From Streptomyces sp. GS7 (GTDB lineage: Bacteria; Actinomycetota; Actinomycetes; Streptomycetales; Streptomycetaceae), in contig NZ_CP047146.1 of assembly GCF_009834125.1 (NCBI RefSeq), positions 4,271,501 to 4,335,500 of the forward strand: a stretch of DNA of 64,000 bases, given 5' to 3'. The translations under genes and the position numbers were made by a program. This document shows positions 7,930-16,420 of the stretch, one piece after another (the stretch's first letter is position 1; the number at the start of each line of letters is the position of its first letter). Under the pieces are notes generated by a model, which saw only the letters and a program-made list of their open reading frames with translations, did no database searches and was not told where the DNA came from.

Positions 7930-8127
7930 ATGTCTTTCTTGAGCAATGTGAAGCGTATGCGGGCAGAGCGGATCGAGCAGCGTCGTGCGGAGGCCATGTT
8001 GGCAGCGGTGGCCCGGGGCGCTACCCCTGAGCAGGTACAGCGCGCCGGAGAGCGGGCAGCGTGGGGCAACACCAACGCCGCCATTGCCGGCTCGGTCGCG
8101 GCCGGCGTCAGCTCGATCAATACCTGA
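7930..8127 (+). CDS. hypothetical 65-residue protein
   Basis: A short frame with a charged amphipathic N-terminal helix (K-R-M-R-A-E-R-I-E-Q-R-R-A-E-A-M) and an Ala/Gly-rich tail ending in A-G-V-S-S-I-N-T. Codon choice is typical of the genome. The ribosome site is weak (GGTGG five bases upstream). I do not recognise a family. In-frame sequence before this ATG is Gly/Ser-rich and unlike protein. Confidence 0.4.
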   Translation: MSFLSNVKRMRAERIEQRRAEAMLAAVARGATPEQVQRAGERAAWGNTNAAIAGSVAAGVSSINT

Positions 8128-8694
8128 CCCGAACCCTGAGGTGACAACTCCCGGTGAGCCCGAGCGCCTGGCACGTGCCGTGGGCGCAGCGGCCACCCTT
8201 ACCTCCGGCACGGGCTGCTGAGCGTTACGGAGCGGAGCCCCTCTGGTGGCCGGCAGGTACGCGGAGGCAGCAGGTGCAGGGCGAAGGGCCGTTGCAGATG
8301 GCGAGCAAGTGGCCGCTGTGGGTAGGGGGTTCCGCCGGCGGCGGGCAGCCTCGAAGACCTGCGCAAGGAAGCGCCGCCGTATTCCAGCTTCGCCCGCACC
8401 AGCCGTAGTTGGCTCAGAAGCTCCTCGCCGTACCTCGCCTCGCGCGGTGTGATGGGCACCCCCGGCGGCTCACGCCAGGCCCCAGGCTCGCACCGCCCCG
8501 AGCACGCCGAGCCGAAGCCGTCGGGGAGCCCGCGTCCAGTCCGGAAGTCCCCGGCTTGCGCTTCATCCTGACTTCATCGATATTTCAACGCCTTCCGCGA
8601 CAGTGGCGAAGCGACATGCCAACAGTCAGTCGCGTATCCACGTCGTTGACATGCGTCCGTAGATGCGCGCTTGGAATGAGTGAACGGGGTCCCG
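8128..8694. other. gene-poor stretch with one weak antisense fragment
   Basis: No complete gene is supported. On the minus strand, 8459 down to about 8360 reads P-I-T-P-R-E-A-R-Y-G-E-E-L-L-S-Q-L-R-L-V, which looks protein-like and then dissolves into proline/arginine-rich sequence. It may be the start of another broken gene, but I cannot name it. Confidence 0.3.
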
Positions 8695-8883
8695 ATGGAT
8701 GATCTGTTGCACAAGCTGGTTTCCGGGGTCATCACCGGTGGGCTGCTTGCCTTGGTGGGTGCTTTGAGCATGGCCGCACGCAGGCGGAGGGCTGCCCGCG
8801 AGGAGGGTGCCGCGTCGGCTTCGATGGAAGCGCAGCCGGGCGCTGCCGCACCGGGCCGAGCGACTGGTCAACAGCCTCGCTGA
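8695..8883 (+). CDS. hypothetical small single-span membrane protein
   Basis: Sixty-two residues with one hydrophobic segment (L-V-S-G-V-I-T-G-G-L-L-A-L-V-G-A-L) followed by an arginine cluster (A-A-R-R-R-R-A-A-R), which predicts N-out, C-in topology. ATG at 8695 with only a weak GGGG ribosome site. No recognised family; may be a real small ORF or chance. Confidence 0.35.
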   Translation: MDDLLHKLVSGVITGGLLALVGALSMAARRRRAAREEGAASASMEAQPGAAAPGRATGQQPR

Positions 8884-8899
8884 GTCGGTCGGTTCGCGA

Positions 8900-8934
8900 C
8901 GGCAGGCGGCAGGCGGCAGGCGGCAGGCGGCGGG
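8900..8934. repeat. 7-bp tandem repeat (cggcagg), four perfect units plus a variant
   Basis: The unit cggcagg is repeated four times from 8900 to 8927, followed by cggcggg, and a partial copy recurs at 8940-8949. It lies in a 285-bp gap between two genes that is otherwise a low-complexity G/C run (cggtcgg-type words to about 9040). Confidence 0.85.
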
Positions 8935-9168
8935 CTGGGCGGCAGGCGGTCGCGGGCAGGGGCAGGCAGGAGCGCCGGCGCGGTCGGCGACCGGGCGGCC
9001 GGACCGTCGGTCGGCGGTCGGCCGGTCGGGCCGCCCGAGGTCGGTTGTTGAGTGCCGGTCACGGCCTTGGCATCGACTCGGTATCGGCCGGTGCCGAAAC
9101 GCCGACGTGAACCGCTTGCCGTCGCCGGTTCAGGCCTGCTGTCTTGGTCTCCAGGGAAAGGTGTATTC

Positions 9169-9945
9169 ATGGCCAAGCTGATGGTGTTGCTCATCGGCGT
9201 CGCGGTGGTTTTCGCGGCGGTCGCATTCAAAGGCGGCAATCCGCTGGTGGGTGTCGTGTTCGTCCTGGTTGCGGCCGCCCCGGTCGTCTACCTCGGTTAC
9301 CTCGTGGCGAACAGAGGCAGGGCCGGCACAGCGGCCGCCCAGGCCGTGCAGCCGCAGCAGCGCCGGCGGCAAACGCTGTTCCTTCGGGTGACCGCGCTGG
9401 TCATGGTGGTGGCGGTCGGCTACGGCGTCTACTGGGTGATGTTCGAGCCGAAGGCCAACGACAAGGCGCTGAGCCGCGTCTCCGACTTCGAGACGGGGTG
9501 CGGCGACGGCATGGCCCGCAAGTACTTCCCGCAGGCGGCCGACCACACCGGCGCGGGCCCGCACCCGATCGCGATGTTCAGCATCAGCGAGTCCGGTTCG
9601 CCCAGCCAGGTCTTCCCGACCTCCGGCTCGCCGGACTACTGGAGCGGCAACAGTCTCGACCCGCACCGGGTCCAGCTCATTGCCTGCCTGGACTCTCCCG
9701 ACGAAGGGGAGTACCTGACCGACTGCAAGTTCACCACGGACAGCATCAAGTTGTACCGCGGCGTGTACGACATGACCGTGTACGAGGCCAGGACGGGCAA
9801 AAAGGTCGGGAGCGAGCAGCTGCGCGGCAGCGGAAAGCCCAACTGCCCGGGACTGGTCTACCTCAAGAGGGGCACCGACAAGCTCCACACCGAGCCGGAA
9901 TTCGCCGACTACCAGGCGGTGTTGCGCAAGTACGTCGACAGCTGA
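9169..9945 (+). CDS. membrane-anchored protein with external cysteine-containing domain
   Basis: A 258-residue protein with three hydrophobic helices near residues 4-20, 26-47 and 71-92, then a soluble region of about 165 residues with four cysteines (G-C-G-D, I-A-C-L, T-D-C-K, P-N-C-P) that could form two disulfides outside the cell. ATG at 9169 is supported by AGGGAAAGG about eight bases upstream. I do not recognise the external domain. The gene converges on the GNAT gene. Confidence 0.65.
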   Translation: MAKLMVLLIGVAVVFAAVAFKGGNPLVGVVFVLVAAAPVVYLGYLVANRGRAGTAAAQAVQPQQRRRQTLFLRVTALVMVVAVGYGVYWVMFEPKANDKALSRVSDFETGCGDGMARKYFPQAADHTGAGPHPIAMFSISESGSPSQVFPTSGSPDYWSGNSLDPHRVQLIACLDSPDEGEYLTDCKFTTDSIKLYRGVYDMTVYEARTGKKVGSEQLRGSGKPNCPGLVYLKRGTDKLHTEPEFADYQAVLRKYVDS

Positions 9946-10090
9946 ACGACCGGTAGCCCGCCTCCCCGGCCGCACGCTCGCGCGGTGGTTCGCCCGGAGA
10001 TCGTCGCGGGCTTCTGGGTCGGTTCGTCGCGAGCAGCAAAGTGGTGGTCGTCCTCTCCGCCTCCTTGCGGTAGTGCGGTGTGTTGGCGGA

Positions 10091-11011
10091 TCAGCTTCCT
10101 GATGGCAGGCGCGTTGTGTTTCGGGGTTCTTCCTCACCGGCTTCCGGTGCGTCGTAGGAGAAGTCGTATCCGGTGAAGTCGGTGACCGGGACGTATCCGA
10201 TGCGTTGGTAAAGGTCGTTGCTGGTGGGGTTGGCCGGGTCCGTGAACAGGACCACGTCCGTCGCGCCTGCGGTCAGCGCGGCCCTGCTGACCTCGACCGT
10301 CACGGCGCCCGCGTAGCCGTGGCCCCGGAGGTGGGCCGGGGTGTAGACGGGGTCCACCCGGATCATGCCGCCGACCATCGAAGTCGAGCCCGCCATGGAG
10401 ACGGGAGTGCCGTCCGGGTTCTCCCAGAACGTGAAGTGTTTGTCGGCGAAGCGTGAGTCGGCCCAGGAGCCGGCGTCTATGGAGGGGGCCTCTCCGACGG
10501 TGGCGACGAACTCACCGCACCACCGGATGAGTTGCTCATGGTCCTGCGGGTCCACGACTCGACCCCGGCCATCTGGGCGCGGCTTCGGTGGGGTGAGCGT
10601 GCCGAGACGGTAGAGACGGCCCCGCCAGCTGGGTACCGACGCTGCGCCTGTGTGCCGCTGCCATGTCTCGACGAAAGCGGTGGCGGTGTCGTGGTCCGCG
10701 GTGACGCCGGAGACGGGGTGGCCGAGGTCGGCCAGGTGGGCGGCGAGGGAGCCGGCCTGCTCGGGAGAGAGGGGTGTCAGGGTCAGGCGGTGGGACGGAG
10801 GGCGGTAAAAGATGGCGCGGACCTCGTCCCCAGACTCCAGTTGGCCGAATAGGGTGGCTTCGGCGCCGAATGCGTCCGCCCAGCGTGTTCGCATTTTCTC
10901 GATCACCGTCAGCGGCGTGGTGTGCAGGGCGGGGCGCGAGCGCAGGAAGTCCCCGGCTCGGGCGAGGAAGTCGTCGACGTCTTCGGTGAGGTGCCAGTCA
11001 TCCGGACGCAT
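10091..11011 (-). CDS. GNAT family N-acetyltransferase
   Basis: A 306-residue protein whose C-terminal half is a GNAT fold. The acetyl-CoA pyrophosphate loop reads Y-T-P-A-H-L-R-G-H-G-Y-A-G-A-V (R-G-x-G-Y-A class) and the C-terminal motif reads N-P-T-S-N-D-L-Y-Q-R-I-G-Y. The N-terminal half is variable and resembles the two-part predicted acetyltransferases of COG3393. The substrate is not evident. ATG at 11011 lacks a strong ribosome site. Confidence 0.8.
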   Translation of the reverse strand: MRPDDWHLTEDVDDFLARAGDFLRSRPALHTTPLTVIEKMRTRWADAFGAEATLFGQLESGDEVRAIFYRPPSHRLTLTPLSPEQAGSLAAHLADLGHPVSGVTADHDTATAFVETWQRHTGAASVPSWRGRLYRLGTLTPPKPRPDGRGRVVDPQDHEQLIRWCGEFVATVGEAPSIDAGSWADSRFADKHFTFWENPDGTPVSMAGSTSMVGGMIRVDPVYTPAHLRGHGYAGAVTVEVSRAALTAGATDVVLFTDPANPTSNDLYQRIGYVPVTDFTGYDFSYDAPEAGEEEPRNTTRLPSGS

Positions 11012-11337
11012 GCTTCATGATTGCTGATGTATCCGACTCGGGGGAGCACTTGCTCAGAGTTGAGCCGTCGTCGCCCCGACTGGTCCACCAGCCCATCGTG
11101 CACTCGACTTCCACGGTGGGGCAGGACGACGAAGCCTTTACGCGATGGAGTGCTCGAACGCGCGGCCCGCTGGACTGCCGCCATCATCTGCGGCAGCGGA
11201 GCACCACACTCCCGGCAGCACCGCCGAGCCGTCCCGCCCGCCCCCACAACCCAGATCATCCAGCCGTACACATCTCACGGCCACGGATCAACAGCACCTC
11301 CTGGGGCTGGGCAGCGCAGCCACGGATGGACGCGTGG

Positions 11338-11523
11338 TCAGAAGGGCCCCTGAATTCCGGACCCACTGACTGGGGGAGGGGAGGGGCAGTAGTGGTTGAT
11401 GAGGCCCGCGTGCTGATCGCCCCGGGCGTCGCGGTGCGAGTCGGGGTGGTCGAGCCGGGGGCGACGTCCGTGCAGCAGGAACGAGGCGATGCGGGACGTC
11501 ATGCGACCAAGGCTAGCCTTCAT
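11338..11523 (-). CDS. possible small basic peptide gene
   Basis: Sixty-one residues, starting M-K-A-S-L-G-R-M-T-S-R-I-A-S-F-L-L-H-G-R-R, histidine- and arginine-rich, with one cysteine. The main support is the start signal: GGAG six bases before the ATG at 11523. No family recognised. The frame could also be the surviving head of a longer lost gene. The rest of the 11012-11908 gap shows nothing further that I can support. Confidence 0.35.
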   Translation of the reverse strand: MKASLGRMTSRIASFLLHGRRPRLDHPDSHRDARGDQHAGLINHYCPSPPPVSGSGIQGPF

Positions 11524-11908
11524 GGGATGCTCCTTCGCTCGAAAGGTCGACAACCCGAGGGTACAAAACGTAGGCCGGACGCAAGATGATCTGAGCCACT
11601 TCTGAGAATGCGCCTCCTGCGGCCTGGCCACGCAATTCGCCCTGGGTGCCGTGTCGCGGGTGGGACACCACCGTCTCCTATGAGGCGGCCAGCGGAGCTG
11701 CCCCGTCCCCAAGTCCCGTAGTGGCATGGAGGGTTCACGAGAGGGGAGCGTGGGTCACATGCGCGCTGCCGACGCACTTCCTGGCCGAGCAGCGGTCGCC
11801 CGTGAGAAGGTGTCGACGGCTCCATGCCGTTGCGCCGGGCGGAGCCGGGCACCCCAACGCGAGTAGTTCGGCGGGCAATTGGAGAGGCCTTCGGGTCAGA
11901 CTCCGACT

Positions 11909-12705
11909 ATGTCGATCCGATACCCGCAGCTCCTGAGTCCTGGTGACACGGTTGCCGTCACCTCTCCTTCGAGCGGGGTCGGTGGGGAGATGCGCGAGCG
12001 TCTGGAGGTGTCGATCCGCGCGGTGAAGGCGCGTGGTTACGAGGTGGTGTGCTGACCGGGGTCGCGACCCTGCACGGGAACAACCTGATGGACACCCCCT
12101 ATCGGGCGCCCGAGGGGCTGCTGTCGTGGCCGGACATCGTCTCCGCGCCAGAGGGAAGTCGATTCGTCCAGACCCCGCCGGGCCGCCATCGGACCGGCGG
12201 TTGGGTCGACTACCGCATCTTCCCGGACGTGGCGGAGTACACACTGAACACCGTGGGCGCATGGACCCGGCTGGATGCCGATGGCGATGTGGAGGTTGAC
12301 GGGCGCCTGATAGGCGGCTGCATCGAAACGCTGTGCAACGTGGCGGGAACGCCCTACGGTGACGTCGCAGCGTTCGCCCGGGCTCACGCCCCCGAGGGGC
12401 TGCTGGTCTATGTAGAGGCAGCTGGCGACGACGCTTTCACGGTCTGCCGCAACCTCCACGGGATGCGCCTGGCCGGTTTCTTCGACGCCGCGAACGCCGT
12501 CCTCGTCGGCCGGACCTCGGCACCCGACAACGACTCGCTCACCCAGCACGAGGCTGTGTGGGACGCGCTCGGGCCACTTGGCGTGCCCGTCATCGCCGAT
12601 GTCGAGTGTGGCCACGTACCGCCGCACCTGCCCCTCGTCAACGGGGCGCACGGCCGCGTCATCCACACCTCGACCCGCCATGAACTGGTGCAGACACTGC
12701 ACTGA
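11909..12705 (+). pseudogene. S66 family peptidase (LD-carboxypeptidase/MccF-like) with central deletion
   Basis: The first part (11909-12055) reads Y-P-Q-L-L-S-P-G-D-T-V-A-V-T-S-P-S-S-G-V and ends at R-G-Y-E-V-V, the N-terminal Rossmann-like start of S66 peptidases. The second part, in another frame from about 12053, reads L-T-G-V-A-T-L-H-G-N-N-L-M-D-T-P-Y and continues through the C-terminal domain with the glutamate (G-G-C-I-E-T-L) and histidine (E-C-G-H-V-P-P-H) of the Ser-Glu-His triad. Family members are near 340 residues; about 90 central residues, including the nucleophile serine (G-Y-S-D), are gone. The deletion also shifts the frame, giving TGA at 12053-12055. The flanks look otherwise undamaged. 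Confidence 0.85.
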
Positions 12706-12771
12706 CACCCCCCCCGTGAAGCGAGCACGAACCTGCGGCCGGTAGCCGAGCCGGCCCGGATGTGGTTGCAG

Positions 12772-13355
12772 TCAGGCGGCGATGAGGTCTCTGAGTTCCT
12801 CCGGCCTCGGCGAGCGCGTCGATGCTGCCGTGCTCGCGAGCCGCCCGGACACCGTGGACGGTCCCGGGCAGGGCCGGAGGCGCCCAACGCGAGGGCGAAG
12901 GCGGAGAACGGGCCGTTGAAGGTCTCGCAGCCCCCTTCATGGACCATCGTGACGACCTTCCACCGGTCCGGGTCCGGGTCGCAGGGGAGGAAGAAGTGCT
13001 CGTCACCACTGTGGTCGTACCCCCACGAAATCAGCCCACCGGGTTCGGGGTGGAAGGAGTACGGGACATGCACGGAGTCCCCAAAGCTCAGGGCCTTGTC
13101 TCGACGCTCAGTGAACGTCTGGTGCGTCCTGCGCATGCGCTCCAGCAACGGGCTTGATCCACGCGGGTGGAAGACAACGAGTTCACCGGAGAGGGCCCCA
13201 CTGCCGTAGGCATTGAGAAACGCCTTGAAGTCGCAGGGCAAAGCGGAACCTATGTACTGCTCGACTTCGTTCCAGTCGTCCGGGCCCGGTTGCCGGCCGA
13301 CGGGCTCGCCCAGCAAGGTCTGCAACCCATCCAACGAGGACATGCACTGCTCCAA
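12772..13355 (-). CDS. SMI1/KNR4 (SUKH) domain protein, probable 3' frameshift
   Basis: The first 150 residues fit the SUKH/SMI1-KNR4 superfamily: W-N-E-V-E-Q-Y-I-G-S-A-L-P-C-D-F-K-A-F-L, then F-L-P-C-D-P-D-P-D-R-W-K-V-V and F-N-G-P-F-S-A-F-A-L-A. Such proteins often act as immunity proteins against contact-dependent toxins, or as generic binding domains. After A-L-A-L-G-A the original frame runs on antisense to the S66 remnant as arginine-rich sequence. A second frame gives a plausible end (R-P-E-E-L-R-D-L-I-A-A-stop at 12772), so I infer a frameshift near 12890. No toxin gene is adjacent. ATG at 13343 is an alternative start. Confidence 0.6.
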
Positions 13356-13495
13356 GACTGGTCAGTGGGGATCTGCGCCGCCAACTTAGCCGTGCCAAGC
13401 CGATGGGTCGAGTGGCTCAAGGACACCCCGACCGGCCCACCACCGGCAGCTCACGCCACAAGCGCCCCGGACGTGGGCCAGGTCGAGACGTCGGC

Positions 13496-15130
13496 TCACA
13501 CCTCAGGGGCTCCCGTCTCCGTCAGCTCGCCGTCGGTCAGTCGCAGCCACCGGTTCACGCGGATCTCGTGGAGGAACCGCTCGTCGTGGCTGACCACCAC
13601 GAAGGCTCCCTGATAGGAGTTCAGAGCGCTCTCCAGCTGGCCCGCGCTGACCAGGTCGAGGTTGTTCGTCGGCTCGTCCAGGAGCAGGAGGTGTGGGGCC
13701 GGCTCCGCGCACAGTACGCAGGCCAGGGTGGCGCGCAGCCGCTCGCCGCCGGAGAGCACCCTGACGGGCAGGTGGGCGCGGGCACCCCGGAAGAGGAACC
13801 GGGCGAGCAGATTCATCCGCTCGGCCTCCGGCCGCTCCGGGGCGTACTCGGCGAAGTTCTCGGCGACCGTACGGTCCAGGTCCAGCAGGTCGAGGCGCTG
13901 CGAGAGGTAGGCGATGCGCCCGTCGGCCCGCTTGATCTGGCTGCCCTCCGGGACCAGTTCGCCGTTGAGCAGACGCAGTAGGGTGCTCTTCCCGGCGCCG
14001 TTGGGGCCGGTCAGGGCGATGCGTTCCGGGCCCCGGATCGTCAGGTCGACACCGTGACCGGTGAACACGTCCTTGTCGCCGAGTCGGACGCGGAGCCGTT
14101 CGCCGAGGAACAGGTTGCGTCCGGCGGGCACGTTGGTGTCGGGCAGGTCCAGGGTGATGTGCTGCTCGTCCCGCAGTGTGCGACCGGCCTCGTCCAGCCG
14201 GGCCTTGGCTTCGCCAACCCGGTTGGCGTGCATCTGGCCGGCCCGCCCGGCGGACTCCTGCGCGCCGCGTTTCATGTTGCCGGCGAAGATGCGGGGCAGG
14301 CCGGCGTTCTTCAGGTTGCGGGCGGCGTTGCTCTGCCGGCGTTCGGCGCGTTCGCGGGCCAGTTGCATCTCCCGCTTCTCCCGCTTCAGTTCCTGTTCGG
14401 CGCTGCGGACGTTCTTCTCGGCGACTTCCCGCTCGGCCCGGACGGCCTCCTCGTACTCGGTGAAGTTCCCACCGTGGAAGCGGAGTTCGCCCCGGTCGAG
14501 TTCGGCGATGCGTTCCATGCGGTCGAGCAGGGCGCGGTCGTGGCTGACCAGGAGCAGGCAGCCGTTGAAGTGTGCCAGCACGTCGTAGAGCTTGTGCCGG
14601 GCGTCGAGGTCGAGGTTGTTGGTGGGCTCGTCGAGCAGCAGTACGTCGGGTCGCTTCAGCAGTTGGGCGGCGAGACCGAGGGACATGACCTGGCCGCCGC
14701 TGAGGGTGCTCAGAGAGCGGTCGAGGGCGAGGTCGGCCAGGCCGAGGCGGTCCAGCTGGGCGCGGGTGCGTTCTTCGATGTCCCAGTCATCGCCGATGGT
14801 GGTGAAGTGCTTCTCGTCGACGTCCCCGGACTCCACGGCGTCGATGGCCCGGATGACCGCAACGACGCCCAGCAACTCGGCGACGGTGAGATCGCCGGTC
14901 AGGGGGAGGCTCTGCGGAAGGTAGCCGAGGGTGCCGGTCACGGAGATCGATCCGGCGCCGGGCCGCAGGTCGCCGGCGACGAGCTTGAGCAGCGTGCTCT
15001 TGCCGGTGCCGTTGGGTGCGACGAGTCCGGTGCGGCCGGAGCCGAGCGTGAAGGACAGGTCCTGGAAGACGGGGGTGTCGTCGGGCCAGGTGAAGGACAG
15101 GTTCGAGCAGACGACGGAAACGCCGGACAT
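13496..15130 (-). CDS. ABC-F subfamily ATPase (ribosome-protection/antibiotic-resistance type)
   Basis: A 544-residue protein with two ABC ATPase domains and no membrane segments. Domain 1 has Walker A P-N-G-T-G-K-S-T (39-46), signature L-S-G-G-Q and L-L-L-D-E-P-T-N-N-L-D; domain 2 has P-N-G-A-G-K-S-T, L-S-G-G-E and the same Walker B/D-loop. The charged linker (E-Q-E-L-K-R-E-K-R-E and following) matches the inter-domain arm that reaches into the ribosomal exit site in ABC-F proteins. Family members protect ribosomes from drugs or act as translation factors. ATG at 15130 has GAGG eight bases upstream. A nine-codon ORF with a strong ribosome site lies in the leader, suggesting ribosome-mediated attenuation. 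Confidence 0.9.
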   Translation of the reverse strand: MSGVSVVCSNLSFTWPDDTPVFQDLSFTLGSGRTGLVAPNGTGKSTLLKLVAGDLRPGAGSISVTGTLGYLPQSLPLTGDLTVAELLGVVAVIRAIDAVESGDVDEKHFTTIGDDWDIEERTRAQLDRLGLADLALDRSLSTLSGGQVMSLGLAAQLLKRPDVLLLDEPTNNLDLDARHKLYDVLAHFNGCLLLVSHDRALLDRMERIAELDRGELRFHGGNFTEYEEAVRAEREVAEKNVRSAEQELKREKREMQLARERAERRQSNAARNLKNAGLPRIFAGNMKRGAQESAGRAGQMHANRVGEAKARLDEAGRTLRDEQHITLDLPDTNVPAGRNLFLGERLRVRLGDKDVFTGHGVDLTIRGPERIALTGPNGAGKSTLLRLLNGELVPEGSQIKRADGRIAYLSQRLDLLDLDRTVAENFAEYAPERPEAERMNLLARFLFRGARAHLPVRVLSGGERLRATLACVLCAEPAPHLLLLDEPTNNLDLVSAGQLESALNSYQGAFVVVSHDERFLHEIRVNRWLRLTDGELTETGAPEV

Positions 15131-15263
15131 GGAGGTGACCTCGTGAGGAGGGAGGCAGGAATGACACTTCTGCCTCGGTGGCAGACAGGGGAAAGAGGAA
15201 CGACGACGAAGCCACGACGGCGGCGCTTCCGCGCACCGGCCGGTGGCCTGTCGGGTCCGGGTA
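15131..15263 (-). promoter_or_regulatory. leader of the ABC-F gene with candidate attenuator hairpins
   Basis: Between the short leader ORF and the ABC-F start there are several inverted repeats: CCGGGT-gat-ACCCGG overlapping the leader stop codon (15257-15271 on the plus strand), CACCGGCCGGTG, CTGCC-accga-GGCAG, and GAGGT-c-ACCTC (15132-15142), which folds over the ABC-F ribosome site. This arrangement would allow ribosome stalling on the leader ORF to change downstream folding. Mechanism inferred from layout only. Confidence 0.5.
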
Positions 15264-15293
15264 TCACCCGGAGATGTCGTCGTCCACCACCAT
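15264..15293 (-). CDS. nine-codon leader peptide upstream of the ABC-F gene
   Basis: ATG at 15293 opens a frame encoding M-V-V-D-D-D-I-S-G then TGA. GAGGAG lies seven bases upstream, the best ribosome site in this part of the window. Translation would end inside the CCGGGT-gat-ACCCGG hairpin. Short leader ORFs commonly control actinobacterial ABC-F and methyltransferase resistance genes by drug-induced stalling. A real peptide function is not implied. Confidence 0.55.
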   Translation of the reverse strand: MVVDDDISG

Positions 15294-15816
15294 GTCTGGT
15301 CTCCTCGACTCACGATCAGCTTCGGGCCAGTGTAAGGCATTTCCGACAGTGACCCATCGGACAGGCCCTGGCATCAGGGGTGTTGGGGCGGGGGCCGTGG
15401 CGCCGGTTCGCCTGACGGGATTCCGACGGGCAGGCCGTTGTGGGTGTGCGATGCCCTGGTCGAGGGCGGCCTTCAGGTTCTCCACGCCGCCCGTCAACAG
15501 GAGGATCAGCACACCGACTTGGATCCGGCGGAGGGCCGAGACCTCACGTTTGGCGTCCAGTTCGGGGGCGATCTCGCCCGATTCCCTGCATGTGGCGGAT
15601 GCCCGTGGCGCGTTGGTCCTGCCCACGCTGCAGAGTTCGCGGGCCACCGCCCGCACGGCGTCCGTGGCCGTTCCCGGCTGTGACACCGCTACGTGCGGCG
15701 GACCGTACCCGCCCTGTTTCGCGGTGGCGGGCGAAGACCTTGTCGCGCCATGGCTCCACTGGGCGTGGCGCTCAGGTGAGGGAAGTGAGCCCCGTAGGCC
15801 CGGTCGGCGGCAGCAC
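15294..15816. other. gap upstream of the ABC-F leader
   Basis: It should contain the ABC-F promoter, but no clear -35/-10 pair was found. A minus-strand stretch (I-Q-V-G-V-L-I-L-L-L-T-G-G-V-E-N-L-K-A-A-L, about 15450-15520) looks protein-like and may be another gene fragment; I do not recognise it. Confidence 0.35.
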
Positions 15817-16162
15817 TCAGGCAGGGTCGCGCGTCTGGCGCAGTACGAGGGAGACGAAGCCCCAGGTGTCCCGGTAGGCGCGCAGCCATTCGGAGCGACG
15901 GGTCGTGGCTGTCCGGAGCACGTGCGAGCTGTCCGGATCGGCTGGGTGATCCAGGGCCCAGGCAGCCGGCGAACCCCAGCAGGCCCACTCGTAGTCGTCC
16001 AACTCGTGACGCGTGCTGACGTGCCCGTCAACCGAGGTCGAGCACACGCTCGTCGCCCTTCGGCAGCCCACGTTCCAGCAGCCGACCGACCGACTCGTCG
16101 TCGAGCGGAGACTTGATCGGGCTCTCGGCATGAGCGATCCGGGAGATCTCGACACGGTTCAT
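15817..16162 (-). pseudogene. SAM-dependent methyltransferase with central deletion
   Basis: The 5' part (ATG at 16162) reads M-N-R-V-E-I-S-R-I-A-H-A-E-S-P-I, then D-D-E-S-V-G-R-L-L-E-R-G and D-E-R-V-L-D-L-G. This is the head of a class I methyltransferase cut exactly at the SAM-binding D-L-G-x-G motif by a stop at 16028-16030. Another frame then resumes with Y-E-W-A-C-W-G-S and S-E-W-L-R-A-Y-R-D-T-W-G-F-V-S-L-V-L-R, a typical C-terminal end for this family, stopping at 15817. Roughly 150 middle residues are missing. Both termini keep recognisable sequence, so a single internal deletion plus frameshift explains it. The family match is by eye. Confidence 0.7.
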
Positions 16163-16420
16163 CAGCACACCGTTTCAGCCGACGGAGGCTGCGCGCACTT
16201 CGTTTTCGCTCACCTGCCGGAGCCTTCCCCTGGAAGCACGTGCACGCCCTCAGCACCCCTCCATGACCGTGGTGACGTGCCGGGCAGGTCGGCCGTTGAC
16301 GCACTCTCCCGCCGCGATCTCCAACGTGGCGTCGCGGTGAGCAGGCGTGGTGAACGGGAAAGCGGGCCGCGGGAGCCTAGATTCGGAAGGGAGCATCGTT
16401 GTGTGAGATCCGGGGTCGCC

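Noticed and set aside
7098..8174. 358-residue minus-strand protein
   Set aside because: Proline/threonine/arginine-rich composition without motifs, and it lies antisense to the DivIVA-like frame, which has recognisable repeats and a start signal.
8900..8950. CRISPR-like repeat array
   Set aside because: The units are 7 bp and directly adjacent without spacers; this is a simple tandem repeat.
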